From Thermoplasmata archaeon (GTDB lineage: Archaea > Thermoplasmatota > Thermoplasmata > Thermoplasmatales > Thermoplasmataceae), in NCBI GenBank assembly GCA_021850505.1, contig JAJZLW010000005.1, positions 1 to 36,916 of the forward strand: DNA of 36,916 nucleotides, in the 5' to 3' direction. Position numbers and translations under genes: made by a program. Shown piece by piece: positions 1-7,392 of this stretch; the first letter of the stretch is position 1, and each line of letters begins with the position of its first letter. The notes under the pieces were generated by a model. The model worked only from the letters and a program-made list of their open reading frames with translations, made no database searches and was not told the origin of the DNA.

Positions 1-366
1 GCATACCTGAATCTCTCGCTCTTTCTCTCAGACCCTCTGATCTATTTCTACCCGGTACTTTTCATAAGCATGATGTTCAGCGAGTTTGCCTGGGCATCAA
101 GAACCACGCTCGAACCGGAAGTGTTTACAACAACAAGGAGGGCTTCATCAATCGGCCTGATTAGAGTATTCCCTATGATTGCATATGCCCTGTCGGTCGT
201 TTACACGAGTTCATTAAGTCTCACCAGCTATATACTGTTCAATGTATTCCTTTGGGGATTGGGCCTGGCAGGTGCAATCATACTTAAGGCGAGCAATATC
301 GAAACTTCAAACGTGAGCCTCGATTATTTCGATCCGGATATTCCCGTCAATGAGGCTCCCCAGTAA
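1..366 (+). CDS. C-terminal part of an MFS-like membrane transporter (cut by window edge)
   Basis: The reading frame is open from base 1 to the stop at 364-366, so the gene begins upstream of the window and only about 121 residues are visible. Two or three hydrophobic segments are present. Between them lies a PEVFTTTRRASSIGL stretch, which resembles the E-x-F-P-T-x-x-R-A-x-G loop of sugar-porter-type major facilitator proteins before their last two helices. A short acidic cytoplasmic tail ends the protein. Seen: membrane segments and the loop motif. Inferred: an MFS permease in the cytoplasmic membrane; the substrate cannot be told. The internal ATG pair near 70 is not taken as the start because coding sequence continues upstream of it. 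Confidence 0.65.
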   Translation, partial: AYLNLSLFLSDPLIYFYPVLFISMMFSEFAWASRTTLEPEVFTTTRRASSIGLIRVFPMIAYALSVVYTSSLSLTSYILFNVFLWGLGLAGAIILKASNIETSNVSLDYFDPDIPVNEAPQ

Positions 367-418
367 ATATGCCTTGAAAAATATCCCCTGCCATATAATC
401 CTGACGATAAACACAAAT

Positions 419-430
419 ATTAATTTAAAT
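419..430 (+). promoter_or_regulatory. TATA box of the CBS-domain gene
   Basis: The sequence TTAATTTAAAT lies about 27 bases before the ATG at 452, the spacing expected for an archaeal TATA box driving a leaderless transcript. It decides against the longer frame that opens at 350. Confidence 0.6.
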
Positions 431-451
431 ATTGAATTGCAATGTTGCAGC

Positions 452-874
452 ATGGTTATCTACGCCCAGGATATAATGAGGAGGGTCAACAATACGGTTC
501 AGGGGAACCTGACTGCAAGACAGGCCGCTAAATTAATGGCGAATGACCAGACCGGTTTTTTGATTGTAAAGCTTGATAATGGAAGGAGCGGCATAATTAC
601 AGAGTGGGACATAATGAGCAAAGTTGTGGCCCTGGACATGGATCCTGATAAGGTATTGTTGTCTGATATCATGAGCGTAAACGTAATCAATGTGGATCCG
701 AGGACCCCCACGGAAAAAGTTGCCGAGATAATGAATGACCGGAATATCAGGCGGCTTCCGGTTGTTGAGAATGGCAAGATCGTAGGCGTTGTGACTTCAA
801 AGGACATCCTGAGGATATTCAAGGATTATATGGACAACATAACAGAGGTTGTTTCAAAGTTCGGGAAATTTTAG
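452..874 (+). CDS. Two-CBS-domain protein
   Basis: This 140-residue protein is a pair of CBS domains with almost nothing else. The first (about residues 5-65) contains GIITEWDIMSKVVA; the second (about 72-132) contains RRLPVVENGKIVGVVTSKDIL, the classic end of a CBS motif. Stand-alone CBS pairs bind adenosyl ligands (AMP, ATP, SAM) and act as regulatory modules, so a ligand-sensing role in the cytoplasm is inferred without a known target. The ATG at 452 is chosen because a TATA box sits 27 bases upstream and because the N-terminal extension read from 350 is low-complexity and would overlap the previous gene. The 3' end overlaps the convergent exonuclease gene by 21 bases. Confidence 0.85.
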   Translation: MVIYAQDIMRRVNNTVQGNLTARQAAKLMANDQTGFLIVKLDNGRSGIITEWDIMSKVVALDMDPDKVLLSDIMSVNVINVDPRTPTEKVAEIMNDRNIRRLPVVENGKIVGVVTSKDILRIFKDYMDNITEVVSKFGKF

Positions 875-1519
875 GCCGAATATATCCATGAAAATGTATA
901 TCAGGTCGCTTGAATCCCCCGTGCAGTAACGGATGAAGCTTTTCCGGTCGTTCATCCATAAATCCTTTATAGCCTCACCCTTTGTTTTTCCGTCAATATG
1001 CGTGAGGTATTTTGCCCTCTGAAGTGGAAGATTCATGTATCTTTCGTGAGTTACGACATTATCAAGTTTGCGGATGTGATAGTCACCATCGTAATTGCCT
1101 AAATCGTCCGCGATAACATACATCATGTCCAGGCAGTATGCGGTACCAAATGATCTCTCGATTGAACGAAGCCTGTTTTCATAATTCAGTTTCTTGATCT
1201 TCATCTGTATCAGCGGAATATCGTATCCTGTGTGGTTATATCCAATTATTATCTCAGGATCGGTTTCCTTCAGCTTCGAATCCAGTGCAGAAAGCAGATT
1301 ATATTCGCTGCTTTCCGAATCATCATCGGATACGAATACGCTTGTATGTATCTTCTCTGTTAGAACGCTGTATGAAATTGCTATAATCCTTTCACCTGTG
1401 AGGAAAACCGAGCCTCTTGGCATAAGGGATTCAACATCAAATGCAGCAATAACAGGCTTTCTATTTCCCGATAGCAAACTCTTTACAGCATGTCTATAAT
1501 CCATGTTACTGCAATACAT
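854..1519 (-). CDS. Stand-alone DEDDy-type 3'-5' exonuclease (DNA polymerase B exonuclease fold)
   Basis: A 221-residue protein with the three exonuclease motifs of family-B DNA polymerases and no polymerase domain. Exo I is FDVES (D28, E30); Exo II is IIIGYNHTGYDIP (N95, D100); Exo III is RYCTGD (Y198 and D202, the YxxxD pattern). All four metal-binding acidic residues and the tyrosine are therefore present, so 3'-5' exonuclease activity on DNA or RNA is likely. ATG codons at 1519 and 1504 are both possible starts. It lies 15 bases behind the RHH-like gene on the same strand and probably shares its transcript; its 3' end overlaps the CBS gene. The role (repair, RNA trimming) cannot be decided from sequence. 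Confidence 0.75.
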   Translation of the reverse strand: MYCSNMDYRHAVKSLLSGNRKPVIAAFDVESLMPRGSVFLTGERIIAISYSVLTEKIHTSVFVSDDDSESSEYNLLSALDSKLKETDPEIIIGYNHTGYDIPLIQMKIKKLNYENRLRSIERSFGTAYCLDMMYVIADDLGNYDGDYHIRKLDNVVTHERYMNLPLQRAKYLTHIDGKTKGEAIKDLWMNDRKSFIRYCTGDSSDLIYIFMDIFGLKFPEL

Positions 1520-1534
1520 GGATATAGAGAAGAA

Positions 1535-2050
1535 TTACTCCTGCTCTATTTTTTCCACAAAACTGCATTTCGTGATGACTGTTGCCTTGCTCACATTTTT
1601 TGGCACTACCAGTAAATCGACGTTGTGTATCGAATGGATCTTCGATGCAAAATCTTCATTGGATATGTCTGTGATTACAAGCTTCTTCATTCCCCTGAAT
1701 GAAACCTTCTTTTTCAGGTCTGAAATCTCTTTTCCGCTTATCTCGAGTTCACCTATGTTGGATATTATCTGCACCTTGGATTCACGCGCACTCTGAACAA
1801 ATGTCCTTGAGACTTCCACTGCTCCGTCTGCAGTCGACAACAGTGCCTTGTATGCATCATTCGTCAGGTCACCAACGCTCTTTCCGGTATCCCGAGCCAG
1901 CTGCAGTATCTTGCGGTAAATGTCCTTGCTGATTCCCTTCACGGAAACGTTTTTTGAATCCTTTTTCTCTTCGCTGCTGTTTATGACCTCGCCAACATCA
2001 TCCTTATCTGTCGCATTCTTATCTTTTGATCCTGTACCTTCTTTTGCCAT
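1535..2050 (-). CDS. Conserved-looking protein with ribbon-helix-helix-like segment
   Basis: A protein of about 171 residues that I do not recognise as a named family. The first 35 or so residues are a charged Lys/Asp/Glu/Ser tail. A segment around residues 34-70, NVSVKGISKDIYRKILQLAR followed by TGKSVGDLTNDAYKALL, has the strand-helix-turn-helix pattern of ribbon-helix-helix DNA-binding proteins. The C-terminal half alternates short strands and helices (KKLVITDIS, VDLLVVPKNVS) and may be a separate domain. The start is taken as ATG 2050 rather than TTG 2065, because a TATA box lies 25 bases before 2050. It is the first gene of a two-gene unit with the exonuclease; a DNA-linked role for both is inferred. 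Confidence 0.6.
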   Translation of the reverse strand: MAKEGTGSKDKNATDKDDVGEVINSSEEKKDSKNVSVKGISKDIYRKILQLARDTGKSVGDLTNDAYKALLSTADGAVEVSRTFVQSARESKVQIISNIGELEISGKEISDLKKKVSFRGMKKLVITDISNEDFASKIHSIHNVDLLVVPKNVSKATVITKCSFVEKIEQE

Positions 2051-2070
2051 AGATGTGAATAGCAAACTGG

Positions 2071-2078
2071 ATTATAAG
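2071..2078 (-). promoter_or_regulatory. TATA box for the RHH-like/exonuclease unit
   Basis: On the minus strand the sequence CTTATAAT is centred about 25 bases before ATG 2050, supporting that start and a leaderless transcript for the two-gene unit. Confidence 0.55.
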
Positions 2079-2131
2079 ATTTCTGGTAATCCGGTTTTCT
2101 GGATTTATTAATTGCCTACATTCAGGAAATC

Positions 2132-2141
2132 AATTAAATAA
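2132..2141 (+). promoter_or_regulatory. TATA box of the 131-residue hypothetical gene
   Basis: AATTAAATAA is centred 25 bases before ATG 2162, again the leaderless spacing. Confidence 0.55.
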
Positions 2142-2161
2142 CTTTTTAAAATGAGGGTGTC

Positions 2162-2557
2162 ATGAGAGAAGCAATCAGAGAATACCGGGAGAAAAATATC
2201 AGTCTTGATAAGATAGCCGGCCTGGTTTCCCAGTTTTTCCAGGAGGAGGGTTTTACTGTCCAGTCTGCGAAAACATCAATGGGCCATATAATACAGGCCA
2301 AAAAGGGCGGTTTCTTCAGGACAATACTTGCCATGAACAGGGCCTTTACAATTGTTGTGGAGGGTGAAAAAAACGATTTCAGGGTCAGGATTGGCGTAGC
2401 TGAATGGCTTGCTGATCTGGGCATGGCTGCAGTTGAGAGCTTCTTCATATCACCTCTTCTTGCCTTCGTAGAGGTACCGGAATCACTCTGGTCTTTCGAG
2501 ATCGAGCACCAGCTCTGGCACTTTATTGAAAACCAGATGGAACTCGGGATTCAGTAA
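2162..2557 (+). CDS. Hypothetical protein, 131 residues, amphipathic/membrane-proximal
   Basis: Not assignable to a named family. The first 60 residues are a mixed helical/strand domain (MREAIREYREK, then GFTVQSAKTSMGHIIQAKKG). The middle has strands (AFTIVVEGEKNDFRVRIG) and is followed by a moderately hydrophobic segment (MAAVESFFISPLLAFVEVP) and an aromatic C-terminal helix (EHQLWHFIENQ). The pattern of a Gly-rich turn, an even-stranded sheet and then a hydrophobic hairpin resembles small archaeal and bacterial proteins of unknown function that sit at the membrane; that is an impression, not a match. It has its own promoter, and its TAA stop is immediately followed by the stop codon of convergent purC with no intergenic base. 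Confidence 0.6.
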   Translation: MREAIREYREKNISLDKIAGLVSQFFQEEGFTVQSAKTSMGHIIQAKKGGFFRTILAMNRAFTIVVEGEKNDFRVRIGVAEWLADLGMAAVESFFISPLLAFVEVPESLWSFEIEHQLWHFIENQMELGIQ

Positions 2558-3445
2558 CTACCAGGTCTCGCCAGTAATTCTCTCGAACATTTTCCGATAT
2601 AGTTCCTCTGTGCTTTTTTTAAGTTCATCCGGTAGTGGCGGTATTTCCGGTTCCGGCTTATTATCCTCCCTTGCTTTGTATAGCAGGCTGTGGTAGCCGG
2701 ATTGCCGGTAGAACTGCCTGACTGATTCCTTGCTGAGTTCAACGATCTTTCCAGATGATAAGGAATCACGATCCCAGAACCTGTCCTCGTCTGCAGTTCC
2801 GAATGTGTCCACTATCACAGGTGTGCGCTTGTATGAAAGCGCAAATTCCTTCTTGCCATCTGCATGGATAAGGCCGCGCTTCCCAACCTCTCTCTGCATT
2901 AGTCTGTCGATTGAAAATATCTCATCCCTTATCTGGAATAACTCCTCCTTTGTTACACCACCTATTGCACAGGCTTCCTCGATAGTAAGGGCACGGTCAA
3001 ATCTTTCGAACTTTGTGGTAACCTCGAAATATGGGTCCGGAAAGGGTTCACCATGATCCGGCATTGTCTTGAACCCGACGGAATGGTAGTCAATTGTTCC
3101 CTTCCTGATTTTGTCCATGAATGATCCGGCGACATAATACCTGACAACAAATTCAAGCGGGATCAGGAAGTTGATATCGAATCTCTCAGCACCATTTTCC
3201 AGAATTCTGAACTTCCTCACCCGCATCTGATTCCTGGCAGGCATACTGACAAAATGAGTTTCGAGCCCCATCTCAGATACTTTATTGAACCAGAATGCAG
3301 AGGTCCTGCAGAGTGATTCTCCCTTTCCGCTGATCAGCGTTGGAATAATCTTGTCAAAAACCGATATCTTATCAGTAAACTTGAAAAGTAGATAATCGCC
3401 GTCATCGTATACCTCTTTGACCTTTCCAGTCCTTATCAATTCCAT
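2558..3445 (-). CDS. purC: Phosphoribosylaminoimidazole-succinocarboxamide synthase (SAICAR synthetase)
   Basis: PurC joins CAIR and aspartate with ATP to make SAICAR in de novo purine synthesis. The 295-residue protein starts with the family's typical MELIRTGKVKEVY, where the KxKxVY lysines bind nucleotide, and carries DKISVFD, the PARNQMRVRKF stretch, VRYYVAGS, GLIHADGKKEF, and the D-T-F-G-T-ADEDRFWD segment that corresponds to the conserved D-E-x-x-T-P-D-S-S/C-R-x-W region. A TTG at 3463 would add six residues; ATG 3445 is preferred because the AT-rich promoter element sits about 23 bases before it and because the protein then begins in family register. purE-purK and purS-purL are elsewhere in the window, so the pathway is dispersed over several transcripts. 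Confidence 0.95.
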   Translation of the reverse strand: MELIRTGKVKEVYDDGDYLLFKFTDKISVFDKIIPTLISGKGESLCRTSAFWFNKVSEMGLETHFVSMPARNQMRVRKFRILENGAERFDINFLIPLEFVVRYYVAGSFMDKIRKGTIDYHSVGFKTMPDHGEPFPDPYFEVTTKFERFDRALTIEEACAIGGVTKEELFQIRDEIFSIDRLMQREVGKRGLIHADGKKEFALSYKRTPVIVDTFGTADEDRFWDRDSLSSGKIVELSKESVRQFYRQSGYHSLLYKAREDNKPEPEIPPLPDELKKSTEELYRKMFERITGETW

Positions 3446-3460
3446 AACCAGGTTAGGATT

Positions 3461-3473
3461 CAAATTTAATTAA
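3461..3473. promoter_or_regulatory. Shared AT-rich promoter element between purC and the divergent methyltransferase
   Basis: The stretch AAATTTAATTAA contains the palindrome TTAATTAA. It lies about 23 bases before purC ATG 3445 on the minus strand and about 32 bases before ATG 3502 on the plus strand, so one element could position TBP for both divergent transcripts. Direction and sharing are inferred. Confidence 0.45.
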
Positions 3474-3501
3474 CGTTTGTGCAATCCATAGGCACAGATA
3501 T

Positions 3502-4695
3502 ATGGAAACAATACCTGAATTCCTCGATATGCTGGTGGAAAATGCAAATGAGAGGAGGTCTGTTAGCAGAAAGATTAACGAAGTATCCGATAAAATAAGG
3601 GAAGGGTATCATCTCAAAGACCTGAAGATACAGGGTCTCCCTGAAAAGTTAAAGGAATTCATCTTTGATCTGGCCCGATCTAGAATACGAGCTGAGGATA
3701 AATTTTCGCTTGGAAATGAGGTTTGGCTAGATTCATATTCCGCCTCATACTCAACGCCTGAGATTGCAGGCAGATACAGGGCTGGAAGAATAAAGAACAG
3801 GAGTATTGTCGATCTGGGGGCTGGTGCTGGAATGCAGACAGTATTCTTTTCTGAGAACAATGATGTTATCGCGGTAGAGATTGATCCAGTTAGATCCAGA
3901 CTGGCAAAACTGAACGCTATTGCTTATGAAAGGAAAGGAATTTCTATTAAAAATGAAGATGTGTTCTCTTTCATTGGCAGCAGCAAAGATGATTTTGATG
4001 TTGTCTTCTCTGATCCACTCAGAACTGCAGGCGATTCAGAGAAGACCATGGATTCGCTTGTCCCGAATCCTCTCAAGATTTTAGAAAAATGTGATATTTC
4101 CAAAACAGATTTTGCATTTGATCTACCCCCACTTTTCCCTGAAAATAACCTCAGGATTGGGGGTGAACATGAGTATATCTCAATTAATGGGCTCCTTAAC
4201 AGGTTCACGCTTTACTCAGAGGGGCTTTCACATTCTCGGAGGACAGCGGTTATGCTGCCACAGAACATAATAATCAGGGGAGAAAAACAGGATTTGAGAT
4301 TCGAGGAAACCGGCAAACCAATGAGATATCTATTTCTACCGGATCCGGCACTACTTCATGCAGGACTGGTTCAGCAGGTCTATGATGTTTCAGGCTTCAA
4401 ACTCTTCTCTATGGATACGAGGAGGCTTGTCCTGACAGGCGATATTTTACCTAAGACAAGTGGAACCGGTGAGATTTACAGCGTAATAGAAACATCAAAT
4501 AACGCGAACCTGAAGGAGGAGATAGAGAAACTTGAGCCTGGAAAGATCATACCAAGGTTCGCAATAGAAAGCGATTCATATTATGACTACGTGAGAAAAC
4601 TGAGCAATCCGCTATGGGTGGGGGAGTCTATATATCTTTTCAGAAAGGACGGAATTTTCTGTCTTGCAAGGAAGATAGAGAATAAAAAAAATTAA
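3502..4695 (+). CDS. Class I SAM methyltransferase with THUMP-like C-terminal domain
   Basis: A 397-residue Rossmann methyltransferase. Motif I is SIVDLGAGAGMQT (residues about 101-113) and the acidic motif II residue is in VIAVEID. A SDPLRTAG segment (170-177) occupies the place where bacterial relatives have D-P-A-R-R. After it come EHEYISINGLLNRFTLYSEG and a run ending in RTAVMLP, then LPDPALLHAGLVQQVYDVSG and LVLTGDILP, matching the order of a group of bacterial/archaeal methyltransferases annotated with a THUMP-like C-terminal domain. THUMP-type modules usually bind RNA, so RNA methylation is a reasonable but unproven guess. Its substrate is unknown. It is divergent from purC and has 52 bases before the next gene. 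Confidence 0.75.
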   Translation: METIPEFLDMLVENANERRSVSRKINEVSDKIREGYHLKDLKIQGLPEKLKEFIFDLARSRIRAEDKFSLGNEVWLDSYSASYSTPEIAGRYRAGRIKNRSIVDLGAGAGMQTVFFSENNDVIAVEIDPVRSRLAKLNAIAYERKGISIKNEDVFSFIGSSKDDFDVVFSDPLRTAGDSEKTMDSLVPNPLKILEKCDISKTDFAFDLPPLFPENNLRIGGEHEYISINGLLNRFTLYSEGLSHSRRTAVMLPQNIIIRGEKQDLRFEETGKPMRYLFLPDPALLHAGLVQQVYDVSGFKLFSMDTRRLVLTGDILPKTSGTGEIYSVIETSNNANLKEEIEKLEPGKIIPRFAIESDSYYDYVRKLSNPLWVGESIYLFRKDGIFCLARKIENKKN

Positions 4696-4713
4696 AATTC
4701 ATTTGACTTAAGT

Positions 4714-4728
4714 TTTTATAGATTATAG
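4714..4728 (+). promoter_or_regulatory. TATA-like region of the GTP cyclohydrolase II gene
   Basis: TTTTATAGATTATAG contains two overlapping TATA-like elements 23-30 bases upstream of the GTG start at 4748. Confidence 0.45.
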
Positions 4729-4747
4729 GGATTATTGTTGATCTGAA

Positions 4748-5326
4748 GTGTTCAATCTATATTCAAAAGCGAGTCTCCCGACTGCTTATGGTGATTTCAC
4801 AATCTATACTTTTTCAAATGATGAAAAGAAGGATCATGCAGTTCTGGTTAGGGGGGAAGTGAAGGGAAAGGAGGGAGTTCCATTGAGGATCCACTCTGAA
4901 TGCCTGACAGGAGATGTTTTTTCATCGTTGAGGTGTGATTGCCATGATCAGCTCGTGCAGTCACTGAAGTATCTTGCCAGTGTTGATTTCGGAATCCTGA
5001 TTTATCTAAGGCAGGAGGGGAGGGGTATTGGCCTCCTTAACAAGATTAAGGCATACAGCCTTCAGGAGGAGGGTTATGACACGGTTGAGGCGAACGTTGC
5101 CCTCGGTCTTCCCATAGACCAGAGAGATTACAGTTTCGTGATAAACGTGCTGAATTATTTCGAAATCAAGAGCGTCAAGCTTATGTCAAACAACCCCACA
5201 AAATTCGACTACCTGAAGGAAAAAGGTGTCAATGTCATAGAGAGGATACCTGTGCTTTCAGAGCCAAGGCCTGAGGATAAATTTTACCTTGAGACAAAAA
5301 AGGTCCGTCTGGGGCATAAGATTTAG
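4748..5326 (+). CDS. ribA: GTP cyclohydrolase II (riboflavin biosynthesis)
   Basis: The enzyme opens GTP, releasing formate and pyrophosphate, to give 2,5-diamino-6-ribosylamino-4(3H)-pyrimidinone 5'-phosphate, the first step to riboflavin. The 192-residue protein has the zinc site [20 protein letters not shown] (C52, C63, C65), the nucleotide-binding RQEGRGIGL loop (89-97), the catalytic tyrosine in KAYSLQ (Y103) and the arginine in DQRDY (R126). It is the stand-alone RibA form without a fused DHBP synthase domain. Translation starts at GTG 4748, the only sensible start given the promoter. Many archaea instead use GTP cyclohydrolase III, so this is the bacterial-type solution. It stands alone between two promoters. 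Confidence 0.92.
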   Translation: MFNLYSKASLPTAYGDFTIYTFSNDEKKDHAVLVRGEVKGKEGVPLRIHSECLTGDVFSSLRCDCHDQLVQSLKYLASVDFGILIYLRQEGRGIGLLNKIKAYSLQEEGYDTVEANVALGLPIDQRDYSFVINVLNYFEIKSVKLMSNNPTKFDYLKEKGVNVIERIPVLSEPRPEDKFYLETKKVRLGHKI

Positions 5327-5392
5327 ATTCCATTACTTTTGAAACAAGGATTATAAAATAATAAGATCTTTATTTAATTAATATCTGAAAGG

Positions 5393-5400
5393 TATTATAT
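5393..5400 (+). promoter_or_regulatory. TATA box of the glucose dehydrogenase-folD unit
   Basis: TATTATAT is centred 25 bases before ATG 5421. The preceding 50 bases are AT-rich and contain AAGATCTT and TTTAATTAATAT. Confidence 0.55.
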
Positions 5401-5420
5401 CACAGAGGATTCACGCTTTC

Positions 5421-6509
5421 ATGACCCGCATTAAGGCCATAATAACTGACGCATCCAGGGGTGGTGTCTCCACCAAAACAATTGATGCCAATAGAGAAGA
5501 TTACAAAGTTTTGCTTTCACCCATCTACACAGGAATTTGTGGAACAGATCGCGGTATAGTATCCGGCTCACTCAAGTTTGCATATAATCCTCATGGATCA
5601 GACTACCTCATTCTCGGTCATGAATCTGTATGCGAGGTCAGGGACTCGAATGTTGCCGGATTCAAAAAAGGAGATCTTGTTGTTCCACTTGTCAGGAGAC
5701 CTGGTGACTGCGTCAATTGCAGAATCGGCAGGTCGGATAACTGTAGCGACGGCAATAAGCATGAGGCGGGAATTACAGGTATGCACGGTTTCATGCAGGA
5801 ACTATTTACTGATGATCCTGAATACCTTGTAAAGGTTGAGGATAGATCCCTACGGGAGATTGCTGTTCTGACGGAGCCGCTGAAGAATGTCATGAAAGGA
5901 TTCGAGGTGTTTCAGAAGGTTTCCAGCAGGTACATATTCAGCGGGTCAGATTCAACATATCTTGAAAAGAATGCATTGATAATCGGCACCGGTTGCGAGG
6001 CTTTTCTCTATACAATGATGGCAAACGAATTTGGTTTCAAATCTATGATGACTAACAGGCACCCGCTCTCGCAGAATATGCTTGCGGATCTGAACGATCT
6101 CAACCTTTCGTTTGTTGATTATTCCCAGAACCCAGACAAACCATTTTCAAGCGGAATAGATCTACTGATAGATACAAGCGGTGATCCAACGACAGTTTTC
6201 AACTTCATACGGAAGGTGAATTACAACGGAGTTGTTTTGCTGTTCGGAACAAATGGGAGAGCCCCGCCTGGATCTTTAGACGGAGTGGATATAGATTATC
6301 TTATCGAGCGCAATATAACAATTGCAGCGACTGTTGATGCCGCCAAGATCCACTATTTACAGGCAATCGGATATCTCACAAAATGGCACTATAAGTATGG
6401 GGATAAACTGGACAGGGTGATCACCGGCAAATTTTCTCCCGACGACAATTCGCTTTTTGAAAGGAAACAGAAGGATGAACTGAAATCGGTTATTCAGTGG
6501 AATGATTAG
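5421..6509 (+). CDS. gdh: Glucose 1-dehydrogenase, zinc medium-chain dehydrogenase type
   Basis: The enzyme oxidises D-glucose (often galactose too) to the lactone with NADP+, the entry step of the archaeal non-phosphorylative Entner-Doudoroff route. The 362 residues match the Thermoplasma-type enzyme: catalytic zinc ligands in TGICGTDR (C40) and LGHES (H67, E68), a structural lobe with three visible cysteines in DCVNCRIGRSDNCSDG (C97, C100, C108), and a dinucleotide fold starting at NALIIGTGCEA (184-194) followed by TNRH, where Arg is the usual NADP phosphate contact. Full length for the family. The stop codon overlaps the folD start by 8 bases, so the two are translated from one mRNA. Confidence 0.92.
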   Translation: MTRIKAIITDASRGGVSTKTIDANREDYKVLLSPIYTGICGTDRGIVSGSLKFAYNPHGSDYLILGHESVCEVRDSNVAGFKKGDLVVPLVRRPGDCVNCRIGRSDNCSDGNKHEAGITGMHGFMQELFTDDPEYLVKVEDRSLREIAVLTEPLKNVMKGFEVFQKVSSRYIFSGSDSTYLEKNALIIGTGCEAFLYTMMANEFGFKSMMTNRHPLSQNMLADLNDLNLSFVDYSQNPDKPFSSGIDLLIDTSGDPTTVFNFIRKVNYNGVVLLFGTNGRAPPGSLDGVDIDYLIERNITIAATVDAAKIHYLQAIGYLTKWHYKYGDKLDRVITGKFSPDDNSLFERKQKDELKSVIQWND

Positions 6510-7374
6510 TTTGCCAGCCGAAATAATAGACGGGTCAAAGATAGCGGACTCGATCATGAATACACTCAGGGATTCTTTCAAGGAACAGCAGGATAAGACA
6601 GGTAAGCAGGCAAGACTGGTCCTGATTCTCATTGGAAAAGATGAGGGTGCATCCACCTATTCAAGGGCGAAGATCAGGAGGGGCGAAAAACTCGGTGTCA
6701 GGGTGGACTTGATAAAACCGGATGAAAGCATTTCCGAGGCTGAACTTGCAGTGGAAATTGGACAACTGGCGTCTGACCCGACTGTGACGGGTATAATGAT
6801 CGAGAATCCTGTTCCAAAACATCTTAGTTTCTCGAAAATGACCGATCTTATTCCCTTCTATAAGGATATAGACGGAACTTCGTCGACGAACCAGGGCAGG
6901 ATAGTGAACAGGCAGGAGTTTCTGGTACCGGCAACTGCTGCAGCTGTTGTCAGGATTCTGTCAAATTATCCTGAACTTACAAAATCAATCCTCACTATAG
7001 TGAACCGCACTCCAGTGGTTGGTCGGCCTCTCTCCCAGATGCTCCTCAACAGGGATTATACTATTTCTGTATGTCATTCAAAAACGCCGGATGTTGTGAT
7101 TTACACAAGGAGATCAGATGTCGTCATATCAGCAGTTGGAAAACCAAACTATTTTGATGACGAGATGATCAATCCTGACTGCACCTTCATTGATGTCGGC
7201 ATAAATTACGTGGATGGAAAAGTGACAGGCGATGCCAATTACCAGTCCCTGGTGAAATGGGTCAAGAGAATAACTCCAGTTCCCGGTGGTGTTGGTCCAA
7301 TCACAGCGACATTGATATTTGAGAACCTTTTGAAGGCATTCAATTATCAGAACCTGAATTCAGGAAAAATGTGA
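6502..7374 (+). CDS. folD: Bifunctional methylenetetrahydrofolate dehydrogenase/cyclohydrolase
   Basis: FolD interconverts 5,10-methylene-, methenyl- and 10-formyl-tetrahydrofolate, which supplies formyl groups for purine synthesis. The 290-residue protein has the catalytic Y-x-x-x-K in STYSRAK (Y53, K57), the D-I-D-G-T segment in YKDIDGTSSTNQGR, and the near-invariant PVPGGVGPIT close to the end. Two family motifs are altered: PATAAAVVRIL replaces P-C-T-P-x-G, and VNRTPVVGRPL replaces the usual G-R-S-x-x-V-G-x-P-x. It begins inside the end of glucose dehydrogenase (8-base overlap), an unusual operon partner. It converges on purK with 18 bases between. Confidence 0.92.
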   Translation: MISLPAEIIDGSKIADSIMNTLRDSFKEQQDKTGKQARLVLILIGKDEGASTYSRAKIRRGEKLGVRVDLIKPDESISEAELAVEIGQLASDPTVTGIMIENPVPKHLSFSKMTDLIPFYKDIDGTSSTNQGRIVNRQEFLVPATAAAVVRILSNYPELTKSILTIVNRTPVVGRPLSQMLLNRDYTISVCHSKTPDVVIYTRRSDVVISAVGKPNYFDDEMINPDCTFIDVGINYVDGKVTGDANYQSLVKWVKRITPVPGGVGPITATLIFENLLKAFNYQNLNSGKM

Positions 7375-7392
7375 TCCTTGATCCAACAGGGT

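Noticed and set aside
350..451. N-terminal extension of the CBS protein
   Set aside because: Contains the promoter and TATA box and overlaps the preceding gene; ATG 452 is better.
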